Origin: Verrucomicrobiota bacterium
Lineage (GTDB): Bacteria > Verrucomicrobiota > Verrucomicrobiae > Limisphaerales > UBA11358
Direction of reading: 5' to 3'
Assembly (NCBI GenBank): GCA_014860005.1
Contig: JACZKP010000201.1
Coordinates: forward strand, 1-64,000
DNA: 64,000 nucleotides
The notes beneath the pieces were generated by a model that had not been told where the DNA came from, ran no database searches, and worked only from the letters and a program-made list of their open reading frames with translations. The position numbers and the translations under genes are program-made. This document shows, piece by piece, positions 28,295 to 36,559 of the stretch. Position 1 is the first letter of the stretch; every line of letters begins with the position of its first letter.

Positions 28295-28440
28295 GTCGGC
28301 AGCATACGCGGTCTTCAGCACAGGGGCAGCGTTTTCGTCTCAAGCGGATCGCCGCGAATGCGCCGCGCACCACGTTGGATGTTTCGTGCTTCCGGCAAAT
28401 CGGCTTGTCAGCGCGCGGGCCGGCAGGCACACATGGCCGG

Positions 28441-29535
28441 GTGAACGACCTGTTAACCTGGCTGGGTATTGCCGCGTGCCTCTCGCAGTCGGCGATGTTC
28501 TCGGGGCTGAATCTGGCCGTGTTCAGCCTGAGCCGGCTGCGCTTGGAAGCGGCGGCCCAGGCGGGTGACCGACAGGCCCGGCGCGTGCTGGCCTTGCGCC
28601 GCAACGCGAACTTTGCGCTGACCACCATTCTGTGGGGCAACGTCGCGATCAACGTACTGCTCACGCTCCTGGCGGAGTCGGTGCTGGCTGGAGTCGCGGC
28701 GTTCCTGTTTTCCACGGTGGTCATCACCCTCGCCGGGGAGATTGCGCCGCAGGCGTATTTTTCCCGCAACGCACTCCGGGTTGCGGCGCTTCTGTCTCCC
28801 GTGCTGCGCGGCTATCAGGTGCTGCTTTGGCCGGTGGCGTGGCCGTCGGCAAAACTGCTCGATGCCTGGATCGGGCCGGAGGGCATGCCGTGGTATCGCG
28901 AGCGCGAGTTGCGCGAGATGCTGGAGCACCACGCCCGCGGCGAAGGCTCGGAAATCGGACGCGTCGAGGCGACCGGCGCGGTCAATTTCCTCGCACTGGA
29001 CGATCTGCCGGTCGGGCAGGAAGGCGAACCGCTGGATCCGCGGAGCGTCATCCGGGTGACGTTTCGCGACGGGCGGCCGGTGTTTCCCGAAATCAAACCG
29101 GCGGCGGACGATCTGTTCCTGCGCCAACTGGCCGCCTCGGGCAAGAAGTGGGTCGTGCTTACCGACGAGCGCGACGAACCGCGCCTGGTGGCCAGCGCGC
29201 CCAACTTCATCCGCGCGGTTTTGTTTGGCGGCGAGGCCTTCAATCCACTTGTGCTGTGTCATCATCCGTTGATCGTGCGGGACGCGAGCCGTCCGCTCGG
29301 TCAGGTGTTGGGCCGGTTGACGGTGCAACCCGAGCGGCCCGGCGATGATGTGATTGACAAAGATCTGATTCTGGTCTGGGCCGACGCCGGACGTCGCATC
29401 ATCACCGGGTCGGACTTGTTGGGGCGGTTGCTACGGCGGATTGCCCGTGACGAGCGCGCCGGCCAATCGGGGCTGGACACCAGGTTGGGTTTGCGGGACA
29501 CAGAACGCCGGCAACCGCACCCGGATTCGCCATGA
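28441..29535 (+). CDS. CNNM/CorC-like DUF21 membrane protein
   Basis: About 364 residues starting at GTG 28441. The N-terminal DUF21 domain (about 1-170) has LNLAVFSLSRLRLEAAAQAG and ITLAGEIAPQAYFSRN, both typical of CNNM-type Mg2+ transporters. The rest is soluble and only loosely CBS-like (GKKWVVLTDERDEPRLV). The family extrudes or senses Mg2+. Divergent from mgtE, which strengthens a magnesium role for this patch. It overlaps the next start as ATGA. Confidence 0.75.
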   Translation: MNDLLTWLGIAACLSQSAMFSGLNLAVFSLSRLRLEAAAQAGDRQARRVLALRRNANFALTTILWGNVAINVLLTLLAESVLAGVAAFLFSTVVITLAGEIAPQAYFSRNALRVAALLSPVLRGYQVLLWPVAWPSAKLLDAWIGPEGMPWYRERELREMLEHHARGEGSEIGRVEATGAVNFLALDDLPVGQEGEPLDPRSVIRVTFRDGRPVFPEIKPAADDLFLRQLAASGKKWVVLTDERDEPRLVASAPNFIRAVLFGGEAFNPLVLCHHPLIVRDASRPLGQVLGRLTVQPERPGDDVIDKDLILVWADAGRRIITGSDLLGRLLRRIARDERAGQSGLDTRLGLRDTERRQPHPDSP

Positions 29536-31403
29536 GCCAGGATCAAATCGAAATTCTTGTCATCCTTACCGCCACAGTCGGCATGTTCCTGTGGGGCCGC
29601 TGGCGGCATGACATGGTGGCGCTGGGCGCGTTGCTGGCGTGTGTGTTCGCGGGGCTGGTACCGCGGACGGAGGCGTTTGCCGGCTTCGGGCATGCCGCCG
29701 TCATCACGGTGGCGTGCGTGCTGGTGTTGAGCCGCGGGCTGCAAACCTCGGGCGCCGTTGATGCGATCACGCAGCGTGTGCTGCCGGCTTCGGCGGGACC
29801 CACCTTCACCATCGCCGCCTTGACCGGTTTGGGCGCGGTGCTCTCGGCGTTCATGAATAATGTGGGGGCGCTGGCGTTGCTGATGCCGGTGGCCCTCCAG
29901 GTGGCCGGCAAACAGAAGCTGCCGCCGGGCCGGGTGCTGATGCCGCTGGCGTTCGGCTCCATCCTGGGCGGAATGACCACCTTGATCGGCACGCCGCCCA
30001 ACTTGATTGTGTCCGGCTTCCGGGCCGAAACCGGCGCGGGCACGTTCGCCATGTTCGACTTCACGCCGGTGGGTTTGGCGGTGGCGGCGGGCGGCGTTTT
30101 GTTTGTGGCGTTGGTGGGCTGGCGGCTGGTGCCGGCGCGCGAGCGGGCGGGTGTGGAAGGGTTTGACACGGGCGCGTATCTGACCGAGGCCCGCATCACC
30201 GAGGACAGCAAAGTCAATGGCAAGACCTTGCGCGACATTGGCCCGGCGCTGGAAAAAGCGGACGCGCAAGTCGTGGGCCTGGTGCGCAGCGAATTCCGGG
30301 TGAGCACGCCCAGCCCGGGGCGCGTGCTGCGGGCCGGCGACATTCTGGTAATTGAGGCCGAACCGCAATCGCTCGCCTCGGCGTTGTCGAGCCTGGGCCT
30401 CAAGCTGGTCGAGGCCGTGCCGGTGAATCCCCAGGAGCAGAAAGACAACGCGAGCGAAACTCCCGAAGCCGACCCCTCGGCGGACTCAAAGAAGAAGGGA
30501 GAAAAATCAACCCCCAAAACCGACCCCGAGAAACCCGCGGATACGGAGGATGTGGTGCTGATGGAGCTGGCCGCACGACCCGATACATATTTGATCGGGC
30601 GGTCGGCCACCGACCTGATGTTGCGCACCCGCTTCGGCATCAACCTGCTGGCGTTGTCGCGACAGGGGCGGCGCACGATCCGGCGGTTGCGCTCGGAACG
30701 CATTCAAGCCGGGGACGTGCTGCTCATGCAGGGCACGCCCGACGCAGTGATGGGTTTCGCCAACGAATTCGGTTGTGTGCCCCTGGCGCAACGGGCCATC
30801 CGCATTCCCAACCGGCGCCAGGCGATCACGGCCACCGTGATCATGGCGGCGGCGGTGGGGGGCGCGGCGTTCGGGTTGCTGCCCGCCGCCATCTCCTTTG
30901 CCGCCGGTGTGCTCGCCGCCATGGCGCTGCGGGTGGTGTCGCCGCGGACGGTGTACGACGCGGTGGACTGGCCGGTGATCGTGCTGCTGGCCGCGTTGAT
31001 TCCGGTAGCCGGAGCGATGGCGACCACCGGCGCGGCGGATCTGGTGGCCCGGACGTTGTTGGAGAATGTGGCGCAGGGCAACGCCATCCTCGCCCTGGCG
31101 GTGATCCTGATTGTGACGATGACGTTGTCGGATTTCATGAACAACGCCGCCACCGCCGCCGTGATGTGTCCCATCGCCATCAGCACGGCGACCCAGTTGG
31201 CGGCCCGGCCCGATTCGTTTCTGATGGCCGTGGCGATTGGCGCGTCGTGCGCCTTCCTTACGCCCATCGGCCATCAGAACAACACCCTCATCCTCGGGCC
31301 GGGCGGCTTTCGCTTTGGCGATTACTGGAAGCTTGGCCTGCCGCTGGAAATTTTGGTCATTGCGATCAGCATTCCAATGCTGCTGCTGGTCTGGCCGTTG
31401 TAG
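29532..31403 (+). CDS. SLC13/DASS-type permease with RCK_C domains and charged linker
   Basis: 623 residues; same plan as the permease at 4014-5834. Motifs include FMNNVGALALLMP and TLIGTPPNL in the first half, and DFMNNAATAAVMCP and TPIGHQNNTLILGPGG in the second. Between the two RCK_C domains lies a linker of about 45 residues made largely of Glu, Asp, Lys, Ser and Pro, absent in the paralog. Its start overlaps the DUF21 gene, so the two are probably made together. Substrate not predictable beyond anions. Confidence 0.9.
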   Translation: MSQDQIEILVILTATVGMFLWGRWRHDMVALGALLACVFAGLVPRTEAFAGFGHAAVITVACVLVLSRGLQTSGAVDAITQRVLPASAGPTFTIAALTGLGAVLSAFMNNVGALALLMPVALQVAGKQKLPPGRVLMPLAFGSILGGMTTLIGTPPNLIVSGFRAETGAGTFAMFDFTPVGLAVAAGGVLFVALVGWRLVPARERAGVEGFDTGAYLTEARITEDSKVNGKTLRDIGPALEKADAQVVGLVRSEFRVSTPSPGRVLRAGDILVIEAEPQSLASALSSLGLKLVEAVPVNPQEQKDNASETPEADPSADSKKKGEKSTPKTDPEKPADTEDVVLMELAARPDTYLIGRSATDLMLRTRFGINLLALSRQGRRTIRRLRSERIQAGDVLLMQGTPDAVMGFANEFGCVPLAQRAIRIPNRRQAITATVIMAAAVGGAAFGLLPAAISFAAGVLAAMALRVVSPRTVYDAVDWPVIVLLAALIPVAGAMATTGAADLVARTLLENVAQGNAILALAVILIVTMTLSDFMNNAATAAVMCPIAISTATQLAARPDSFLMAVAIGASCAFLTPIGHQNNTLILGPGGFRFGDYWKLGLPLEILVIAISIPMLLLVWPL

Positions 31404-31447
31404 AGCGCCGAGTTTCGCGCGGTTGAGTTCAACCTGCGCGTGAAAGA

Positions 31448-32389
31448 TCATGCCTGTTCTGGACGCGATGCATCGCTTTCTTCCGTCACCCGCACCTTCG
31501 TCTCGCCGTGTTCGGTGGATACCACCAGCGCGCCGGAGCGCAGATGGAGGTCGCGTTGGGGAAAGGGAATCTTAATCCCGTTTTCGCGCAGCGCCTTCTC
31601 GATGGCAAAGTTCAAGTCACTGCGAAACCGCCGGGGCGAACTCAACATTTCCGACGTCCAGACGGCCAGTTCGAAATTCAGCGCGCTATCCCCAAAACTG
31701 TCGAAGTAAACGGTCGGCTCCGGGGCCTTCAGTACCTGGGATTTGGCGGCGGCGACCTCCAACAACACCCGATTCACCTGCTCGGGGTCGCTGCCGTAGG
31801 CCACGCCGACTGGCAGTCGGAGGCGCACCTCGGGATCGCCGTGACTCCAGTTGACGACCTTGCTGCTGATGAATGACGAGTTGGGCACGATGATGGAGAT
31901 GTTGTCGTTGGTCACCACCGTCGTGCTGCGCAGATTGATCTGCACCACTCGCCCGGCCACGCCGTCCACCTCCACGCGGTCGCCGAGGGCGATTGGCCGC
32001 TCGGCCAGCAGGATCAGGCCGCTGACAAAATTATTGATGATGTTTTGCAGGCCAAAGCCGATGCCCACGCCGATCGCGCCCGCCACCAACGCCAGCGAGC
32101 CGAGGTCAATGCCCACCATCTTCAGTGCGACATAAAGCCCCACCGCGATGAAGAGGTAGCCCGTCATGCGCCCGATGGCATATTGCAGCGACGCCGACAG
32201 ATACGTGCGTTGGAGCACGCGGCGAATCAACTGCCGGCGCAGCAGCGATTCGGCCACGAACACCAGCACCACCAACACCGTGAGAAACAGCAGGCTCGTG
32301 AGGGTCAGTTGATACTCGCCCACCTTGGCCAGTGGGTAGTCGAGGATGCCGCGCAAGTGGCCCCAGATTTTTTCCAGACTGTCGTTCAT
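31448..32389 (-). CDS. Small-conductance mechanosensitive channel, MscS family
   Basis: 313 residues with three membrane helices. The pore helix and following beta domain carry the MscS pattern: AGAIGVGIGFGLQNIINNFV, then SGLILLAERPIALGDRVEVDG and VVQINLRSTTVVTNDN. The C-terminal alpha/beta vestibule is complete. The channel opens when the membrane is stretched by hypo-osmotic shock. It converges with the SLC13 gene. Confidence 0.93.
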   Translation of the reverse strand: MNDSLEKIWGHLRGILDYPLAKVGEYQLTLTSLLFLTVLVVLVFVAESLLRRQLIRRVLQRTYLSASLQYAIGRMTGYLFIAVGLYVALKMVGIDLGSLALVAGAIGVGIGFGLQNIINNFVSGLILLAERPIALGDRVEVDGVAGRVVQINLRSTTVVTNDNISIIVPNSSFISSKVVNWSHGDPEVRLRLPVGVAYGSDPEQVNRVLLEVAAAKSQVLKAPEPTVYFDSFGDSALNFELAVWTSEMLSSPRRFRSDLNFAIEKALRENGIKIPFPQRDLHLRSGALVVSTEHGETKVRVTEESDASRPEQA

Positions 32390-32750
32390 GCGCCGTCAGT
32401 GTGCGGCACTCCAATCCGTTTGCCAGCCCACAATGAATGCGTTTCCTGTCGGCTCACGGAAGTCTCCCCCGACATCCGCGGGTCAGGCAGATGCGGCAGG
32501 CGAGACTGAGCTTTGCGCTGGTTTATTCGCTCAATTCACTGCGCGATCATCACGCGATTTTTCGCTTGCGGGCCAGTTCTCCCCCTCTATCAATGATGTG
32601 TAGTGCAAGTTCCACTTCCACTATCGCGGACAATGGGCTGTCTCGTCAGCGTGGTGGAGGTTGCTTGAAAGGATGCCTCCAAGAACTCGATTGGAGCCCG
32701 CGGCAACACTGGCAACACGCAATCATCAACAGCCGAACGAATGGAATCAC
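32390..32750. other. Gene-free stretch
   Basis: Between the divergent mscS and DUF2934 genes I see no coding sequence with family similarity, only short frames without domain features. Start signals for both neighbours should lie here; no promoter or repeat was identified. Confidence 0.4.
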
Positions 32751-33041
32751 ATGAACCAAACCTCGCCATCACCTGATACCATCGCCCGCCGCGCCTACGA
32801 GTTGTGGGAGCAAGCGGGCCGGCCCGACGGACGCGACCAGGAGTTCTGGCTGCGCGCCGAGGCGGAACTCACCGCCACCAGGAGCGCCGCCGGTGCGCCG
32901 CCGATCATCGCGCCGCCACAGGCCGCGCCCCCGGCGTCATCAGGGGCGTTGCCGCCACATGAAGTTCCGCCCACCATCAAGAGCGCCGTGGCATCGGAGG
33001 GCCGCCGTCCCGCGTCGCGCCGCGCGCCGAAGCGCGGGTGA
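32751..33041 (+). CDS. DUF2934 domain protein
   Basis: 96 residues. The first 40 (TIARRAYELWEQAGRPDGRD, then QEFWLRAEAEL) are the DUF2934 helical motif, found in many soil bacteria and of unknown function. The rest is a Pro/Ala-rich, then basic, unstructured tail (RRPASRRAPKRG). DUF2934 proteins often sit near Usp, CBS and stress genes, as here. Confidence 0.8.
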   Translation: MNQTSPSPDTIARRAYELWEQAGRPDGRDQEFWLRAEAELTATRSAAGAPPIIAPPQAAPPASSGALPPHEVPPTIKSAVASEGRRPASRRAPKRG

Positions 33042-33076
33042 AATGAAACGACATCTCAACCAAACATCCATAACCC

Positions 33077-33286
33077 ATGAAAAGACACTTCCGTATTATT
33101 CTGACGATCGTCATCGTCGTGCTGCTGGGCGCGTTGATCATCCAGAACCACGCGCCGGTGCGGGCGCAACTGCTGTTCGTGGCCGTGGAGATGCCGCTCA
33201 TCCTGCTGCTGGCGCTCACCAGCGGATTGGGCTTCGTCCTCGGCCTGCTCGTCGCTTACACCGGTGTAATCAAGCCCAAGTCCTGA
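33077..33286 (+). CDS. LapA/DUF1049-like small membrane protein
   Basis: 69 residues with two helices: RIILTIVIVVLLGALIIQNH and LILLLALTSGLGFVLGLLVAY. The NH-x-PV-x-A turn after the first helix is typical of the LapA (DUF1049) domain, which in E. coli helps control LPS synthesis. The short basic N-terminus faces the cytosol. Confidence 0.75.
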   Translation: MKRHFRIILTIVIVVLLGALIIQNHAPVRAQLLFVAVEMPLILLLALTSGLGFVLGLLVAYTGVIKPKS

Positions 33287-33358
33287 ACGTCAGTGTGTCG
33301 TTCGCGACGCGCGTCGTCACACCCACCATGTGCAAAAACCCACAACCCACAAATTCCC

Positions 33359-33469
33359 ATGAGAACCTTCTCCAACGGTCTTGTTATGGGCCTGCTGCTG
33401 GGTGGCGGCCTCGGCTGGTTCGCCAGCAATTCCGATGCGTGGCAGGAGGCAGTGGATAAATTCAAATAG
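33359..33469 (+). CDS. Micro-protein with one glycine-rich helix
   Basis: 36 residues: TFSNGLVMGLLLGGGLGWFA followed by SNSDAWQEAVDKFK. One glycine-rich membrane helix and an amphipathic tail resemble YtxH-like mini-proteins. It is followed by the strong hairpin at 33486-33510. Short, so the call rests on a clean start, composition and position. Confidence 0.45.
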   Translation: MRTFSNGLVMGLLLGGGLGWFASNSDAWQEAVDKFK

Positions 33470-33485
33470 CCGGAGGAACCGACGG

Positions 33486-33510
33486 GGGGGGCGGCGTCGG
33501 GCCGCCCCCC
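33486..33510. terminator. Strong GC hairpin
   Basis: A perfect 10-bp stem GGGGGGCGGC / GCCGCCCCCC with loop GTCGG lies 17 bases after the micro-protein stop. There is no T-run, so it would be a non-canonical terminator or an RNA 3' stabiliser. Confidence 0.5.
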
Positions 33511-33551
33511 GGTTTGCGGTTGTTCCGCGGCCAAACAGCCGTAGCCGACCT

Positions 33552-33865
33552 GTGAATCTTGAAATCAAAAGAATCCGCCTGCTGGGCATGGCGGGTCTGG
33601 CCGCCGCGCTGACCCTCGCCAGCACCGCGCGCGCCGACGACTTCCAAACCTGGCAGACCGTTTCCCTGAAATGGCTCGACACACAATACATGGACCTGAC
33701 AACCGCGGAATGATTTCCGAAAACCGTGCCGTGCCGGTGGGCCTGCGGTTCCGGTTGCACGAAAAGGCGACCTTTAGCGTGTTCTACATGATCCGCTCCG
33801 TGCGCGGCGCGGACGAATGGCGGCACGACCACGTGCTGGGCACGGGCCTGGCCTTCTCGCTGTAG
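33552..33865 (+). pseudogene. DUF2490 outer-membrane-type gene, internally deleted
   Basis: The first frame (33552-33713) has a signal peptide ending ARADDFQTWQT and WLDTQYMDLTT, the start of a DUF2490 protein. A second frame (33710-33865) carries its end: NRAVPVGLRFRLHEKATFSV, then WRHDHVLGTGLAFSL. Both ends of one roughly 230-residue protein are present but the middle (about 120 residues) is gone, and the pieces are in different frames joined by ATGA. I interpret this as one gene with an internal deletion. Confidence 0.65.
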
Positions 33866-33930
33866 CGCCAATCGCCTTGTCGCCACCCCGCCGGGCAGGC
33901 AAACTCAATCAGTTCGAAACAAACCAATTC

Positions 33931-34092
33931 ATGAAACTAAAATCCGCACCATCTGTCCGCCTGCAAGCGTCGAAGCACAGGGCGGTGGACCTAATCGTTC
34001 TCGGCACAAAGGGCCACCACGGGCTGAAGCGCCTGCTGCTTGGCAGCACGGTCGAGGCGGTGGTGCGGCAATCGCCTCTCGCACTCCCATGA
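33931..34092 (+). pseudogene. C-terminal fragment of a universal stress protein
   Basis: A 53-codon frame encodes VDLIVLGTKGHHGLKRLLLG then STVEAVVRQSPL, the ATP-binding C-terminal signature of UspA proteins. The N-terminal 100 residues are replaced by about 20 unrelated ones. The usual end CPVLVV is also altered to LALP. It overlaps the start of the M50 protease gene by ATGA, so a short product might still be made. Confidence 0.7.
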
Positions 34093-35213
34093 AATGGTCC
34101 CTCAAACTCGGCCGGCTGCTCGGCATTGACGTTTACCTGCACTTCACGTTTCTGCTGTTGCTGGCGTTTCTCGGCTACCTCTACTGGCGCGCCACGCAGG
34201 ACATCGAGGCCGCGCTGCGGGGGGTGGGGTTCATCGTCGCCCTGTTCGGGTGCGTGGTGCTGCACGAACTGGGGCACGCGTTGATGGCCCGCCGCTACGG
34301 CATCAAGACGCACGACATCACGCTGCTGCCCATTGGCGGTGTCGCGCGGCTGGAAAAGATGCCGGAGAAACCGATGCAGGAATTCTGGGTGGCGCTGGCC
34401 GGCCCGGCGGTGAACGTGGTGATTGCTGGCGTCCTGTTCGTCTGGCTGGTGGTGACGGACGGCTTTGGTCCGGCGGCGGAGATCAGCCTGACCGGCGGCT
34501 CGTTCTGGCAGCGGCTGATGGTGGTGAACGTCTTCCTCGTGGCGTTCAATCTTCTGCCCGCGTTTCCGATGGACGGCGGGCGGGTGCTGCGTGCGCTGCT
34601 GGCCGTGGCCATGGGCCGCCGACGTGCCACGGCCATCGCCGCCAACATCGGCCAGGGCATGGCGATTCTCTTTGGCATCGTCGGCTTCCTCTACAACCCG
34701 TTTCTGATCTTCATCGCCATATTTGTCTTTCTCGGCGCACAGGCGGAGTCGGGCATGGTGGAAATGCAATCCGCACTCGAGGGCTTGCACGTGCGCAACG
34801 CGATGATGACGCGCTTCCGCACGCTCGCGCCGCGCGACCCGTTGAGCAAGGCGGTGGAAGAACTGCTGGCCGGCTCGCAGCAGGACTTTCCCGTGACGGA
34901 AGACGAACGGCCCGTCGGCATCCTGCGCCGCAACGACCTGGTCAAGGCGCTTTCCGACGGGCGCCGCGACGCGCCCGTGAGCGACATCATGTGCCGGCAA
35001 TGTGAAACCGTGGAGGAAGCTGCCCCGTTGAAAGGCGCAGTCGAGTCCATGCACGCGCGGCAGTGCGCCACTGTGCCCGTCGTCGCCGCCGGACGTATCG
35101 TCGGCCTGCTCACACTCGAAAACATCAGCGAGATGATCATGATCAACACGGCCTTGGGCAACAACAGCGACGAGGCGGTGACCGCCGGTCTCAAGGTGAA
35201 AACCAAAGTATGA
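34089..35213 (+). CDS. Site-2-type (M50) membrane protease with CBS pair
   Basis: 374 residues. The zinc protease core has HELGH at residues 59-63 in helix 2 and the second ligand Asp162 in NLLPAFPMDGGR. Two CBS motifs follow (about 225-345), the arrangement of the M50B CBS subgroup. These proteases cut membrane-bound anti-sigma or regulatory proteins; the CBS part likely senses adenine nucleotides. Start and stop overlap the neighbours by ATGA on both sides. Confidence 0.92.
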   Translation: MKWSLKLGRLLGIDVYLHFTFLLLLAFLGYLYWRATQDIEAALRGVGFIVALFGCVVLHELGHALMARRYGIKTHDITLLPIGGVARLEKMPEKPMQEFWVALAGPAVNVVIAGVLFVWLVVTDGFGPAAEISLTGGSFWQRLMVVNVFLVAFNLLPAFPMDGGRVLRALLAVAMGRRRATAIAANIGQGMAILFGIVGFLYNPFLIFIAIFVFLGAQAESGMVEMQSALEGLHVRNAMMTRFRTLAPRDPLSKAVEELLAGSQQDFPVTEDERPVGILRRNDLVKALSDGRRDAPVSDIMCRQCETVEEAAPLKGAVESMHARQCATVPVVAAGRIVGLLTLENISEMIMINTALGNNSDEAVTAGLKVKTKV

Positions 35214-35605
35214 AAACGAAAAGACTGCAAAAACGGGACGCCGGCAAAAAGAAAGAAGCCGAGGCCATCGTCAACGCGGCGGTGGGCGCCATTGTGGGCG
35301 GGATCATTGCCGGGCCGGTCGGAGCTGTGGCCGGCGCGGCCGTCGGGGCACTGGTTGAGAAAGGTCCATCCAAACCTCAACCGCGCAAACAACCAAACGC
35401 GGCGCGCCCGACTGATGATCAGCCGGCTTCTGCCGGAAAGCGCCGCGAACGCGCGAACCAGAAGAAGCCCGCCGGGAAGGGTCACCGCCGGAAGCCGCGC
35501 GTCACAATTGCGCCGCCGTTCGTGGGGACAAGCCCGGACGTGCGGATTTCCCGGGCGACACGCAAATCAAGACCGCCCGCGAAGAGAGGAGCCGCGCCCC
35601 CATGA
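35210..35605 (+). CDS. Glycine-zipper protein with long basic tail
   Basis: 131 residues. After a charged start (KRLQKRDAGKKKEAEA) comes a glycine-zipper segment GAIVGGIIAGPVGAVAGAAV then GALVEKG, followed by an 80-residue tail rich in Lys, Arg and Pro. The zipper is almost the same as in the 6198-6461 protein, which also has a basic tail. A zipper plus cationic tail could insert in the inner membrane and contact nucleic acid or polyphosphate. Coupled by ATGA to the M50 protease. Confidence 0.65.
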   Translation: MKTKRLQKRDAGKKKEAEAIVNAAVGAIVGGIIAGPVGAVAGAAVGALVEKGPSKPQPRKQPNAARPTDDQPASAGKRRERANQKKPAGKGHRRKPRVTIAPPFVGTSPDVRISRATRKSRPPAKRGAAPP

Positions 35606-35643
35606 AAGAGTTCACCTTCAATTGTCCCACCTGTGACGAATGA
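35602..35643 (+). pseudogene. Start of a zinc-ribbon gene, cut after its first CxxC
   Basis: A 13-codon frame [12 protein letters not shown] overlaps the preceding stop by ATGA. It looks like the first half of a small CxxC...CxxC zinc-ribbon protein, halted after the first knuckle. Too short for certainty. Confidence 0.3.
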
Positions 35644-35674
35644 ACCTGAACCAAACCACATCTCCCTTGATCCC

Positions 35675-36559
35675 ATGAATCTAAAATGCCACCTCGACGA
35701 TTTCCGGGTGTCCCCCGGGCAAAACGTCAACCTAAACAAATGGCCGACGAAGGTGAAGTCGCTCTACACCTCCAAAAAAGTTTATCGCAAGCTGCTTGAG
35801 GAATATCGCGAGGAACTGAGCGATTTGCAGCGCGTAATGTACGCCCACGACCGGTACGCGGTGCTCCTGATTTTCCAGGGCATGGACACTGCGGGCAAAG
35901 ACGGCGCCATCCGGCATGTCATGTCGGGCGTGAATCCGCAGGGCTGCCAGGTGTTCAGCTTCAAACAGCCGAGCAGCGAGGAGTTGAGCCATGATTTCCT
36001 GTGGCGCACGAACAAGCGGCTGCCGGAGCGCGGCCGCATTGGCATCTTCAACCGCTCGTATTATGAGGAAGTGCTGATCGCGCGTGTGCTGCCCGAGGTG
36101 CTCGCCAAACAGCGGCTACCCAAAGAACACGTCAATCCGAAGACCCTCTGGCGCGAACGCTTCCGGGACATTGTGAATCTGGAGGATTACCTGCATCGCA
36201 ACGGCACGCGCGTCATCAAATTTTTTCTGCATCTCTCGAACGACGAACAGCGGCAGCGGTTCCTGGCGCGCATTGATGAGCCGGACAAGAACTGGAAACT
36301 CAGCGCGGCGGACATCCAGATGCGCGAACGGTGGGATGATTTCCAAAGCGCCTACGCCGATTGTCTGGGCGCGACCAGCACGAAGCACACGCCCTGGCAT
36401 GTCGTCCCCGCCGATGACAAACGGAACGCGCGCCTGATCATCTCCCATGCCATTGTGGAAACGATGAAGACGTTGCCGCTGAGTTATCCCGAGCCAACCG
36501 CCGCGCATCGCGAGGAATTGCAGCAGGTGCGACAACTGTTGACCAAGAAGACGAAATGA
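35675..36559 (+). CDS. ppk2: Polyphosphate kinase 2 family protein
   Basis: 294 residues from the ATG at 35675; an earlier GTG at 35633 adds 14 residues. Walker A is [15 protein letters not shown] near residue 70, the lid has [15 protein letters not shown], and the C-terminal W-x-VVPADDK segment is intact. PPK2 enzymes phosphorylate NDPs or NMPs with polyphosphate. It lies between the M50/glycine-zipper genes and a calcium-type ATPase, suggesting energy-stress supply of nucleotides. Confidence 0.93.
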   Translation: MNLKCHLDDFRVSPGQNVNLNKWPTKVKSLYTSKKVYRKLLEEYREELSDLQRVMYAHDRYAVLLIFQGMDTAGKDGAIRHVMSGVNPQGCQVFSFKQPSSEELSHDFLWRTNKRLPERGRIGIFNRSYYEEVLIARVLPEVLAKQRLPKEHVNPKTLWRERFRDIVNLEDYLHRNGTRVIKFFLHLSNDEQRQRFLARIDEPDKNWKLSAADIQMRERWDDFQSAYADCLGATSTKHTPWHVVPADDKRNARLIISHAIVETMKTLPLSYPEPTAAHREELQQVRQLLTKKTK

